From an uncultured Phycisphaerales bacterium (GTDB taxonomy: Bacteria; Planctomycetota; Phycisphaerae; UBA1845; CAIVHJ01), in NCBI GenBank assembly GCA_903905665.1, contig CAIVHJ010000286.1:1-10050 (forward strand): a stretch of DNA of 10,050 nt, given 5' to 3'. The notes under the pieces were generated by a model. That model made no database searches. It was not told the DNA's origin and saw only the letters and a list, made by a program, of their open reading frames with translations. A program made the position numbers and the translations under genes. How positions within the stretch are numbered: position 1 is the first letter of the stretch; each line of letters begins with the position of its first letter. Positions 1 through 4,883 of this stretch are shown in pieces.

Positions 1-60
1 AAGGACCGCAAACTCAGTTCCAAAGACAAACGCAAACAGCGTAAAAAACACAGGCGCTGA
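1..60 (+). CDS. ffh: C-terminal end of a gene, probably Ffh (SRP54 protein)
   Basis: Only the last 19 codons and a TGA stop are inside the window. The peptide is extremely basic (it contains KDRKLSSKDKRKQRKK and ends HRR), as is the tail after the methionine-rich M domain in many Ffh proteins. Ffh is the protein of the signal recognition particle; it binds 4.5S RNA and delivers ribosomes making membrane proteins to FtsY. The assignment rests mainly on position: ffh directly precedes rpsP-trmD-rplS in many bacteria. A basic tail alone is not diagnostic, and no GTPase or M-domain motif can be seen here. Confidence 0.55.
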   Translation, partial: KDRKLSSKDKRKQRKKHRR

Positions 61-70
61 CCCCGCAGAA

Positions 71-88
71 ACCCCAACGGATTGGGGT
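71..88 (+). terminator. Hairpin after the ffh-like gene, possible weak terminator
   Basis: ACCCCAA (71-77) and TTGGGGT (82-88) pair perfectly over 7 bp around a CGGA tetraloop, 10 bases after the stop codon at 58-60. No proper T run follows, only scattered Ts in GTTTCTATCT, so termination would be weak or factor-dependent. It could also be a 3' end stabiliser. The independent rpsP promoter further on fits transcription ending around here. Confidence 0.4.
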
Positions 89-161
89 CGCCGATAATCA
101 GTTTCTATCTATGGTGCAAATCTCGTTCACGGCTTTGTGGTGTGGTTTTTCATCAAATCGC

Positions 162-189
162 TTGTCATCAGCATAGGTTTTGGTATAAT
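162..189 (+). promoter_or_regulatory. Sigma-70-type promoter of the rpsP-trmD-rplS operon, extended -10
   Basis: The -35 box TTGTCA (162-167) matches 5 of 6 consensus bases. A 16-base spacer leads to a perfect TATAAT (184-189), preceded by TG at 181-182, which makes an extended -10 (TGGTATAAT). Transcription should start near 195-197, giving a 5' leader of about 55 bases before the rpsP start at 252. This is the best promoter in the window, as expected for ribosomal protein genes. Confidence 0.8.
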
Positions 190-235
190 ACGTGATTCTG
201 CGTTTCCCGTAACATTCGACGCGGCATGTATCTAC

Positions 236-244
236 GAAGAGGAG
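236..244 (+). promoter_or_regulatory. Shine-Dalgarno site that fixes the TTG start of rpsP
   Basis: GAAGAGGAG (236-244) is strongly complementary to the 16S rRNA 3' end and stands 7 bases before the TTG at 252. There is no ATG in the rpsP frame nearby, and the ATG at 226 is in another frame, so this site supports TTG initiation. Confidence 0.75.
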
Positions 245-251
245 CGGCAAC

Positions 252-575
252 TTGGCAGTCACAATACGTCTCAAGCGGATGGGTCGGCTTCATCGTCCGT
301 TTTTTCGGATTACGGCGGTGGATCGTCGCAAAAAGCGCGACGGCGACGTGATTGAAGAGCTGGGTCACTACGATCCGATACACAAAGACCCGACCAAACA
401 ATTATCCATCAACCGTGAGCGCATTCAGTACTGGTTGGGGGTGGGTGCTCAACCGTCCGAAACGGTTCACAGTTTGTTGCGGCGCGAAGGTCTGGCGAGC
501 GGTCCGTATCTGGACCACACGAAGAGACATCCGCTCAAGCCGAAGGAAAAGGCTGTCAAGAAAGAAAAAGAATAG
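252..575 (+). CDS. rpsP: 30S ribosomal protein bS16
   Basis: bS16 is a small-subunit protein that binds 16S rRNA and helps 30S assembly. The 107-residue product carries the family signature throughout: AVTIRLKRMGRLHRPFFRI at the N-terminus, ADRR-like VDRRKKRDG near 23-31, the segment ELGHYDP (36-42), and the helix with INRERIQYWLGVGAQPSETV (53-72). Residues from about 82 to 107 form a lysine-rich tail (ending KKEKE) beyond the usual 80-90 residue core; such basic tails are common and variable. The start is TTG, chosen because MAVTIRL is the standard N-terminus and a strong ribosome site lies 7 bases upstream. It heads the operon, and trmD follows 13 bases after its stop, with no rimM or KH-domain gene between. 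Confidence 0.96.
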   Translation: MAVTIRLKRMGRLHRPFFRITAVDRRKKRDGDVIEELGHYDPIHKDPTKQLSINRERIQYWLGVGAQPSETVHSLLRREGLASGPYLDHTKRHPLKPKEKAVKKEKE

Positions 576-588
576 GCAACCTTGTGAG

Positions 589-1293
589 ATGCGAATCGAC
601 GTGCTGACTTTGTTTCCGGAGGTGTTCGAGACATTCATCGAGACGAGCATCGTCGGTCGGGCGAAAAATCGCGGTCTTGTCGAGATCATCCGGACGAACA
701 TACGGGATTTTACGACCGACAAACACCGCAGCGTGGATGACAAGCCGTTCGGCGGCGGACCGGGAATGGTGATGATGTGCGGACCGGTGTTCGCATGCGT
801 CGAGCACGCGGAAGCAATGGATTCCCGACCGGTGCATCGAATTTTGCTGACCCCGCAGGGGCAGCGATTGACTCAGCGGCACGTTCGGAAACTTGCGGAT
901 TTGCCCCGATTGCTGCTGGTTTGCGGGCATTATGAGGGATTTGACGAACGCATCCGTCTCGGATTGAACGCCGAGGAAATTTCGATCGGCGACTATGTGC
1001 TTTCCGGGGGTGAACCGGCGGCGATGGTAGTGATCGATGCGGTGGTGCGGTTGCTTCCGGGAGCGTTGGGCGACGACGAATCCTCGGTGGATGAATCGTT
1101 TTCCGGCGATGTGCTGGAGTATCCGCAGTATACGCGACCGCGTGAATTTCGCGGGATGGTGGTTCCGGAAGTGTTGCTTTCGGGTCATCATGCCGAAATC
1201 GAGGCGTGGAGAAAAGAGCAGTCGCTGGTACGGACCCGATCGCGGCGTCCGGATTTGCTGAAAAACGAAGGACCACAAAACAGCGAAACATGA
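589..1293 (+). CDS. trmD: tRNA (guanine-37-N1)-methyltransferase TrmD
   Basis: TrmD puts the m1G37 mark beside the anticodon of tRNAs reading CNN codons and prevents +1 frameshifting. It is a cytoplasmic SPOUT (trefoil-knot) SAM-dependent dimer. The 234-residue product has the family landmarks in order: LFPEVF (7-12), DKPFGGGPGMVM, LLTPQGQRL, VCGHYEGFDERI, EISIGDYVLSGGE, VLEYPQYTRP and VLLSGHHAEIEAWR. Two departures from E. coli are visible. GGELPAM reads GGEPAAM in the SAM-binding knot, and the EDSF segment holding catalytic Asp169 reads DESF, so by ungapped alignment that position is Glu. ATG 589 gives the standard MRIDVLTLFPEVF start; the ribosome site is poor (an AGG overlapping the rpsP stop), suggesting coupling to rpsP. 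An in-frame open stretch reaches back to 352 inside rpsP but is not credible as coding. Confidence 0.97.
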   Translation: MRIDVLTLFPEVFETFIETSIVGRAKNRGLVEIIRTNIRDFTTDKHRSVDDKPFGGGPGMVMMCGPVFACVEHAEAMDSRPVHRILLTPQGQRLTQRHVRKLADLPRLLLVCGHYEGFDERIRLGLNAEEISIGDYVLSGGEPAAMVVIDAVVRLLPGALGDDESSVDESFSGDVLEYPQYTRPREFRGMVVPEVLLSGHHAEIEAWRKEQSLVRTRSRRPDLLKNEGPQNSET

Positions 1294-1306
1294 AATTCAA
1301 GGAGCC

Positions 1307-1345
1307 GCGGGCATTCAAGTTTGAGATTGCCCGTCGTAGATTTTT
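1307..1345 (+). promoter_or_regulatory. Hairpin plus T run in the trmD-rplS gap
   Basis: GCGGGCA (1307-1313) pairs with TGCCCGT (1328-1334), with one G-U pair at the base. The 14-base loop can fold further (TCA 1315-1317 with TGA 1322-1324). Six bases later comes TTTTT (1341-1345), directly before the rplS ribosome site GGAG (1347-1350). It could be a partial terminator or attenuator, an RNase-processing element that sets rplS level apart from trmD, or a ribosomal-protein leader. The gap between T run and stem argues against a strong terminator. Seen directly as a fold; its function is inference. Confidence 0.4.
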
Positions 1346-1357
1346 CGGAGTTTTCCC

Positions 1358-1801
1358 ATGAGTCAGGATATTATTCGAGCGGTAGAGGCGAAATACAGGA
1401 AAGAGAATCCCCCCCAGTTTCGGATTGGGGACACGGTGAGTGTGTCTGTTCGGATCAAGGAAGGAGACAAGGAGCGAATTCAGCCGTTCGTCGGCGTGGT
1501 GATCGCGCGTCGGGGCGCGGGGCTGGGTGAAATGTTCACGGTTCGCCGAATCGTCTCCAACGAGGGCGTGGAACGAACATTTCCTCTGCATTCGCCCACC
1601 TTGGCCAAAGTGGAGGTCCGACGAACGGGTCAGGTTCGTCGTGCCAAGTTGTATTATTTGCGTGAGCGGTTGGGCAAAGCGCGTCGGCTGCGGGAACGCC
1701 ATGGAAGTTCGGACGAAAGTTCGGCGGAAGGATCGACTGACTCTGGGAAGTCGGCCAAACCTTCCAATCCACCCCGCGAACTTCAGCCCATCGAAGTGTA
1801 A
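1358..1801 (+). CDS. rplS: 50S ribosomal protein bL19
   Basis: bL19 lies at the subunit interface of the 50S particle. The 147-residue product shows the family core over roughly residues 1-112: FRIGDTVSVSVRIKEGDKER, the RNA-contacting IQPFVGVVIARRGAG, MFTVRRIVSNEGVERTFPLH, and VRRAKLYYLRERLGKARR. The remaining 35 residues are a low-complexity tail rich in Ser, Glu, Asp and Pro, unlike the basic body; typical bL19 is about 115 residues, so this is an extension. ATG 1358 has GGAG 7 bases upstream (1347-1350). It is the last gene of the operon and is followed 29 bases later by an intrinsic terminator. Confidence 0.97.
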   Translation: MSQDIIRAVEAKYRKENPPQFRIGDTVSVSVRIKEGDKERIQPFVGVVIARRGAGLGEMFTVRRIVSNEGVERTFPLHSPTLAKVEVRRTGQVRRAKLYYLRERLGKARRLRERHGSSDESSAEGSTDSGKSAKPSNPPRELQPIEV

Positions 1802-1830
1802 AATCGAAAACGCGTCTTGAATTTGTTCAA

Positions 1831-1860
1831 AACCCACGGACGGTTATCCGTGGGTTTTTT
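1831..1860 (+). terminator. Rho-independent terminator of the rpsP-trmD-rplS operon
   Basis: AACCCACGGA (1831-1840) and TCCGTGGGTT (1847-1856) form a perfect 10-bp stem around a 6-base loop (CGGTTA). The stem runs directly into TTTT, so six Ts are continuous at 1855-1860. This is a textbook intrinsic terminator on the + strand, 29 bases after the rplS stop. Confidence 0.93.
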
Positions 1861-1863
1861 CGT

Positions 1864-1886
1864 TCAACCGCCCGATCGACGGTTGA
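1864..1886. repeat. Second short inverted repeat upstream of yraN
   Basis: TCAACCG (1864-1870) and CGGTTGA (1880-1886) are perfect inverted repeats of 7 bp around a 9-base loop, starting 4 bases after the operon terminator and ending 34 bases before yraN. It may be a fold in the yraN leader or an operator-like palindrome. I could not find a convincing promoter for yraN around it. Confidence 0.3.
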
Positions 1887-1920
1887 CGACGAAGCATCCG
1901 CCGACAAGAGGTTATCGCGC

Positions 1921-2286
1921 ATGAGTCGTGATCATCTTGAACTGGGACGTCGCGGGGAGCAACTGGCTCTTGCATTCTTGAAAAAGGCGCGCCACAAAAT
2001 TTTGGTTCGCAACTATTCCTGCCCGATCGGTGAGATCGATTTGATCACCCTTTCAAATGGGACTCTTTGCTTCGTGGAGATTAAGACCCGACACGGCATA
2101 GACGTTTCACCGGAGGAACTCGTCCCCCGCTCCAAGCAGCGAAAAATCGCTCGCATCGCCCGCCGCTTTGTCGCCACCCATCGGATGGAGGCCTACCCCT
2201 GCCGGTTTGACGTGTTGACGGTGGAGATCGATGAATCCGATCGACCCAACCTCCGGCATTATCCGAACGCGTTTGAAATTCCCTGA
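1921..2286 (+). CDS. yraN: UPF0102 family protein YraN, nuclease-like fold
   Basis: The 121-residue product belongs to the UPF0102/YraN family, whose fold resembles Holliday junction resolvases and other PD-(D/E)xK nucleases; its cellular role is not firmly established. Visible family marks are GRRGEQLALAFL (9-20), the GEIDLIT strand (37-43) with Asp40, FVEIKTR (51-57) giving the E-x-K pair Glu53/Lys55, the basic SKQRKIARIARRF helix (71-83), and RFDVLTVE (95-102). This is the usual full length. ATG 1921 has AAGAGG-type complementarity at 1906-1911. In many genomes yraN follows rplS with rnhB between; here it follows directly, separated by the terminator, so it is probably transcribed on its own or with tatD. 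Confidence 0.92.
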   Translation: MSRDHLELGRRGEQLALAFLKKARHKILVRNYSCPIGEIDLITLSNGTLCFVEIKTRHGIDVSPEELVPRSKQRKIARIARRFVATHRMEAYPCRFDVLTVEIDESDRPNLRHYPNAFEIP

Positions 2287-2307
2287 CTACGCCGGAAGCG
2301 TTAATTC

Positions 2308-2316
2308 TGGTATTTT
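2308..2316 (+). promoter_or_regulatory. Possible extended -10 promoter for tatD with a very short leader
   Basis: TGG (2308-2310) followed by TATTTT (2311-2316) resembles the extended -10 of the rpsP promoter (TGGTATAAT). No -35 box is seen at the proper distance. A start near 2323 would leave only about 8 bases before the tatD ATG at 2331, and no Shine-Dalgarno sequence is present there, which fits a near-leaderless message. This is inference from one box only. Confidence 0.35.
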
Positions 2317-2330
2317 ATAGCGTTGGTTTT

Positions 2331-3104
2331 ATGAGACTCGTGGATACTCATTGTCATTTGACTTCGGCGGAGTTGTATCGGCAACTCTGGTCGGTGTGGG
2401 ACCGTGCACACCGGGCGGGGATTTCTCGGCTGATCACTGTTGCCGTCAACGCGTCGGATTCTCGTTGCGCCATCGACGTCGCCGATCAGTTCGAGGGCGT
2501 CTCGGCTACCGTGGGGATTCATCCCCATGAAGCCGCAAAAGTCCGGCCGGAGGACTGGGTGGAACTACGTGAAATTCGGCACCACCCCCGTGTGGTAGCG
2601 TGGGGTGAAATCGGTCTGGATTACCACTATCATTTCGCGGAACCGGCCGTCCAGCAAGCCGTTTTGCGACGCCAGTTGCTGATGGCCAAAACCGCCGATC
2701 TGCCCGTGATTCTGCACTGCCGCGAAGCCATGCCCGACATGCTGTCGATTCTCGACGACATGGACTATCGAAACCGCAGAGTCGTCTTTCATTGTTTCGG
2801 TGGAACATCCGACGACGCGAAAATCATCCTTGATCGCGGCTGGTGGCTGTCGTTCACCGGAGTCGTCACGTTCAAAAACGCGGCTGAATTGCAGCAAATC
2901 GTTCGCGACTGCCCTATGGATCGTTTCATGCTCGAAACCGACGCGCCCTATATGACCCCGGAGCCGCATCGCAAAGTCAAACCCAACGAACCCCACATGC
3001 TGATTCATCTGGCCCATTTTGTGGCAAAACTGAAAAACACAACCGCACAGGAAATTGCCGAAATCACAACCAGCAATGCCGAGCAATTCTTCGGATTGGT
3101 TTGA
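2331..3104 (+). CDS. tatD: TatD family metal-dependent hydrolase / DNase
   Basis: TatD proteins are TIM-barrel metallohydrolases; E. coli TatD is a cytoplasmic 3'-5' exonuclease linked to oxidative DNA damage, and YcfH/YjjV are paralogues. The 257-residue product shows every metal-site motif: D-x-H-x-H at 5-9 (DTHCH), the GIHPH strand (62-66), GEIGLDYH with the bridging Glu93, ILHCREA with His129, FHCFGG with His154, and LETDAPY with Asp204. Length is normal and nothing is missing, so it should be active. ATG 2331 is the family start; no ribosome site precedes it. It ends 14 bases before the stop of the convergent nnrD. Which TatD subgroup (TatD, YcfH or YjjV) cannot be decided by eye, so the symbol is used for the family. 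Confidence 0.94.
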   Translation: MRLVDTHCHLTSAELYRQLWSVWDRAHRAGISRLITVAVNASDSRCAIDVADQFEGVSATVGIHPHEAAKVRPEDWVELREIRHHPRVVAWGEIGLDYHYHFAEPAVQQAVLRRQLLMAKTADLPVILHCREAMPDMLSILDDMDYRNRRVVFHCFGGTSDDAKIILDRGWWLSFTGVVTFKNAAELQQIVRDCPMDRFMLETDAPYMTPEPHRKVKPNEPHMLIHLAHFVAKLKNTTAQEIAEITTSNAEQFFGLV

Positions 3105-3118
3105 AGGAATCTCCGGCG

Positions 3119-3937
3119 TCACCGATCAGGTTGTTGATGTCGCTGGAACGCTTCGGGAAGGGCGTCGATGAGGTCTGTGGCAATGAGAGAAATCTGACCG
3201 ATTTTTTCGGCGGCGATGTCTCCCGCCAAACCGTGCAGGTACACGCCCAGACAGGCAGCGTCGTAGCAGGACAATCCCTGACCCATCAGCGCAGTGATCA
3301 CGCCCGTCAGCACGTCACCGCTCCCCCCGGTTGCCATTCCCGGATTTCCCGTGGTGTTGACATAGACGCGGGAGCGATCCGCCACGACGGTCTGATGACC
3401 TTTGAGGACGACGACGGTGCTCGTGGATTTGGCAACCGCCTGAGCGAGTTCCGAACGATTTTTCGTTGCCGGCGGGTTTTCCATCTTCTCCAGCAAACGG
3501 CCCATCTCACCGGGATGCGGCGTCAGGACAATCTGTTCGTGGGTATACGCCGGCCAGTTTTTGATTTTGGCGAGGGTGTTCAAGCCATCGGCGTCGATGA
3601 CGACCGGCGTACTTCGATCCTGCAGCCAGTCGAACAACTGCGACACCTGCAATTCGTTGGCGCAACCCGGTCCGATGGCACGGACGGTAGCGTTGAACGA
3701 ACCGAAATGATCCCACGAGCACGTCGTCGCACACGGGACGATGGAGAATATCGTCGATCGAATTTCGTCGGGGCAGGCGATTTGGACGAGTCCGGCTCCG
3801 CTTCGCAGGGCGGCCAGAGCGGTGAGCGCCGGGGCCCCGGCCATGTATCGGCTTCCTCCGATGATGAGCACACGACCGAAGTATCCCTTGTGGGCCTCGG
3901 GGGTGCGGGCGGGATGTTTGGGAAGGGTGTAAATCAT
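3119..3937 (-). CDS. nnrD: ADP-dependent (S)-NAD(P)H-hydrate dehydratase
   Basis: This enzyme repairs hydrated NADH and NADPH (NAD(P)HX), restoring NAD(P)H with ADP as cosubstrate; it is the YjeF C-terminal domain, ribokinase-like. The 272-residue product has GRVLIIGGSRYMAGAP (21-36), AIGPGC (87-92), VVIDADGLN (112-120), LTPHPGEMGRLL (138-149), VVLKGHQTVVAD (176-187) and the catalytic NPGMATGGSGDVLTG (198-212). The N-terminal epimerase domain (NnrE), fused in E. coli, is missing, so this is the stand-alone form; the epimerase may lie elsewhere. ATG 3937 is chosen because MIYTLPKHPARTPEAHKG is the family N-terminus; the frame is open further upstream but that part lies inside larB. It starts one base after the larB stop (TAACATG), so the two are cotranscribed and likely translationally coupled. 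Confidence 0.94.
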   Translation of the reverse strand: MIYTLPKHPARTPEAHKGYFGRVLIIGGSRYMAGAPALTALAALRSGAGLVQIACPDEIRSTIFSIVPCATTCSWDHFGSFNATVRAIGPGCANELQVSQLFDWLQDRSTPVVIDADGLNTLAKIKNWPAYTHEQIVLTPHPGEMGRLLEKMENPPATKNRSELAQAVAKSTSTVVVLKGHQTVVADRSRVYVNTTGNPGMATGGSGDVLTGVITALMGQGLSCYDAACLGVYLHGLAGDIAAEKIGQISLIATDLIDALPEAFQRHQQPDR

Positions 3938-3938
3938 G

Positions 3939-4694
3939 TTAGCGATCCGCCGATCGGCTGATGAGTGCCGCGATATATCCAGCCCCGAATCCGTTGTCGA
4001 TGTTGACCACGGCAACGTTGTTGGCGCAGCTGTTGAGCATGGTCAGCAGGGGAGCCAAGCCGCCGAAACTGGCTCCGTATCCAACGCTGGTCGGAACGGC
4101 GATCACCGGAACCGCCACCAGTCCCCCCACCACACTGGCCAGCGCGCCTTCCATGCCTGCCACGACGACGATCACACGGGCCCGCTGCAAGTCTCCGACG
4201 TGCGCAAGCAAACGGTGCAGGCCCGCCACTCCCACATCATAGTACGTCTGAACGGCATGATCCATGATTTCGGCGGTGACCCGCGCCTCTTCCGCCACAG
4301 GCATATCTGCGGTTCCCGCCGTCACAATCGCCACGAAACCGGCGCCTGTTTTCGCGGGCTGCTGACGCAAGGTGATGGCGCGGGCGAGATCGTGATAATC
4401 GGCGGATGGGTATTTTGATTTCACGATATCGAATATGTTGCGATCGGCGCGTGTCGCCAAAACGTTTCCCCCGGCCTGAGCACAGCGAGCGAAAATCGTC
4501 TCAATCTGCTCGAGAGTTTTGCCTTCGCAATAGATGACTTCGGGGAATCCGCATCGCACACCGCGATGATGGTCGAGTTTGGCGAAACCAAGGTCTTCAT
4601 AGGGCCAGTGGCGAAGCCGTTCGATGGCTTCATCGGTCGAAGTTTGGCCGAGACGAATGGAATCCAGCAATTGTCGGAGTTGTTCGCTGTGCAT
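3939..4694 (-). CDS. larB: LarB, nickel-pincer cofactor biosynthesis carboxylase/hydrolase
   Basis: LarB carboxylates nicotinic acid adenine dinucleotide at C5 and releases AMP, giving pyridinium-3,5-biscarboxylate mononucleotide, the first step to the nickel-pincer cofactor of lactate racemase LarA and related enzymes. The 251-residue product has the N-terminal LarB region with LDHHRGVRCGFPEVIYCEGKT-like signature (40-60) and a PurE-like C-terminal domain: VTAGTADMPVAEEA (124-137), GVAGLHRLL (155-163), VVVAGMEGALASVVGG (176-191), PVIAVPTSVGYGASFGG (196-212), NSCA (221-224) and NIDNGFGAGYIAA (231-243). Cys223 in NSCA is probably the cysteine described as forming a substrate adduct in Lactobacillus LarB. 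ATG 4694 gives the usual MHSEQLRQLL-type start; a TTG at 4715 would add seven residues. larC, larE and larA are not in this window. Confidence 0.94.
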   Translation of the reverse strand: MHSEQLRQLLDSIRLGQTSTDEAIERLRHWPYEDLGFAKLDHHRGVRCGFPEVIYCEGKTLEQIETIFARCAQAGGNVLATRADRNIFDIVKSKYPSADYHDLARAITLRQQPAKTGAGFVAIVTAGTADMPVAEEARVTAEIMDHAVQTYYDVGVAGLHRLLAHVGDLQRARVIVVVAGMEGALASVVGGLVAVPVIAVPTSVGYGASFGGLAPLLTMLNSCANNVAVVNIDNGFGAGYIAALISRSADR

Positions 4695-4883
4695 GTTTGT
4701 TGCCCGCCCATTCAATCCGATCTGTTCGGTCGGACTTAAAGATGGGTCTGCCTGGTCATACCGAACCGGGGGTAGCCCCTATCTCTCCATTACCATCTTC
4801 TGTGATGAATGTCCACTCCACCGAGTTTCAATCGGAGTTCCAACCAAAGGTTCTTTTCCGGTACGTCTTTTGACATCCGTTTT
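4695..4883. other. Gap between the secreted-protein gene and larB
   Basis: These 189 bases lie between two minus-strand genes. I find no good promoter for larB, no terminator with a T run for the upstream gene, and no supported ORF. A short GGGG-TAG-CCCC palindrome lies at 4769-4779, with a loop too small to be convincing. larB may therefore be read through from the gene above or use a promoter of unfamiliar type. Confidence 0.5.

Noticed and set aside
710..1837. Long minus-strand open frame opposite trmD and rplS
   Set aside because: It is antisense to two certain genes, its product is low-complexity and Arg/Pro-rich with no family motif, and it has no ribosome site. Such shadows are common in GC-rich coding DNA.
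1892..1920. TTGACG (1883-1888) as a -35 box of a yraN promoter
   Set aside because: No acceptable -10 hexamer occurs 16-18 bases downstream; the expected place holds the AAGAGG ribosome site.
3101..3961. 286-codon + strand open frame opposite nnrD
   Set aside because: It covers nnrD in antisense; nnrD has every family motif, while this translation is Gly/Arg/Asp-rich and featureless.
4769..4779. GGGG-TAG-CCCC palindrome as a terminator
   Set aside because: The stem is only 4 bp with a 3-base loop, and no T run follows on either strand.
4790..4876. Small 28-codon minus-strand ORF in the gap above larB
   Set aside because: It has no ribosome site and no recognisable motif, and it is the tail of a longer shadow frame. 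An 18-codon ORF overlapping the 4884 gene stop (ATGA) was dropped for the same reasons.
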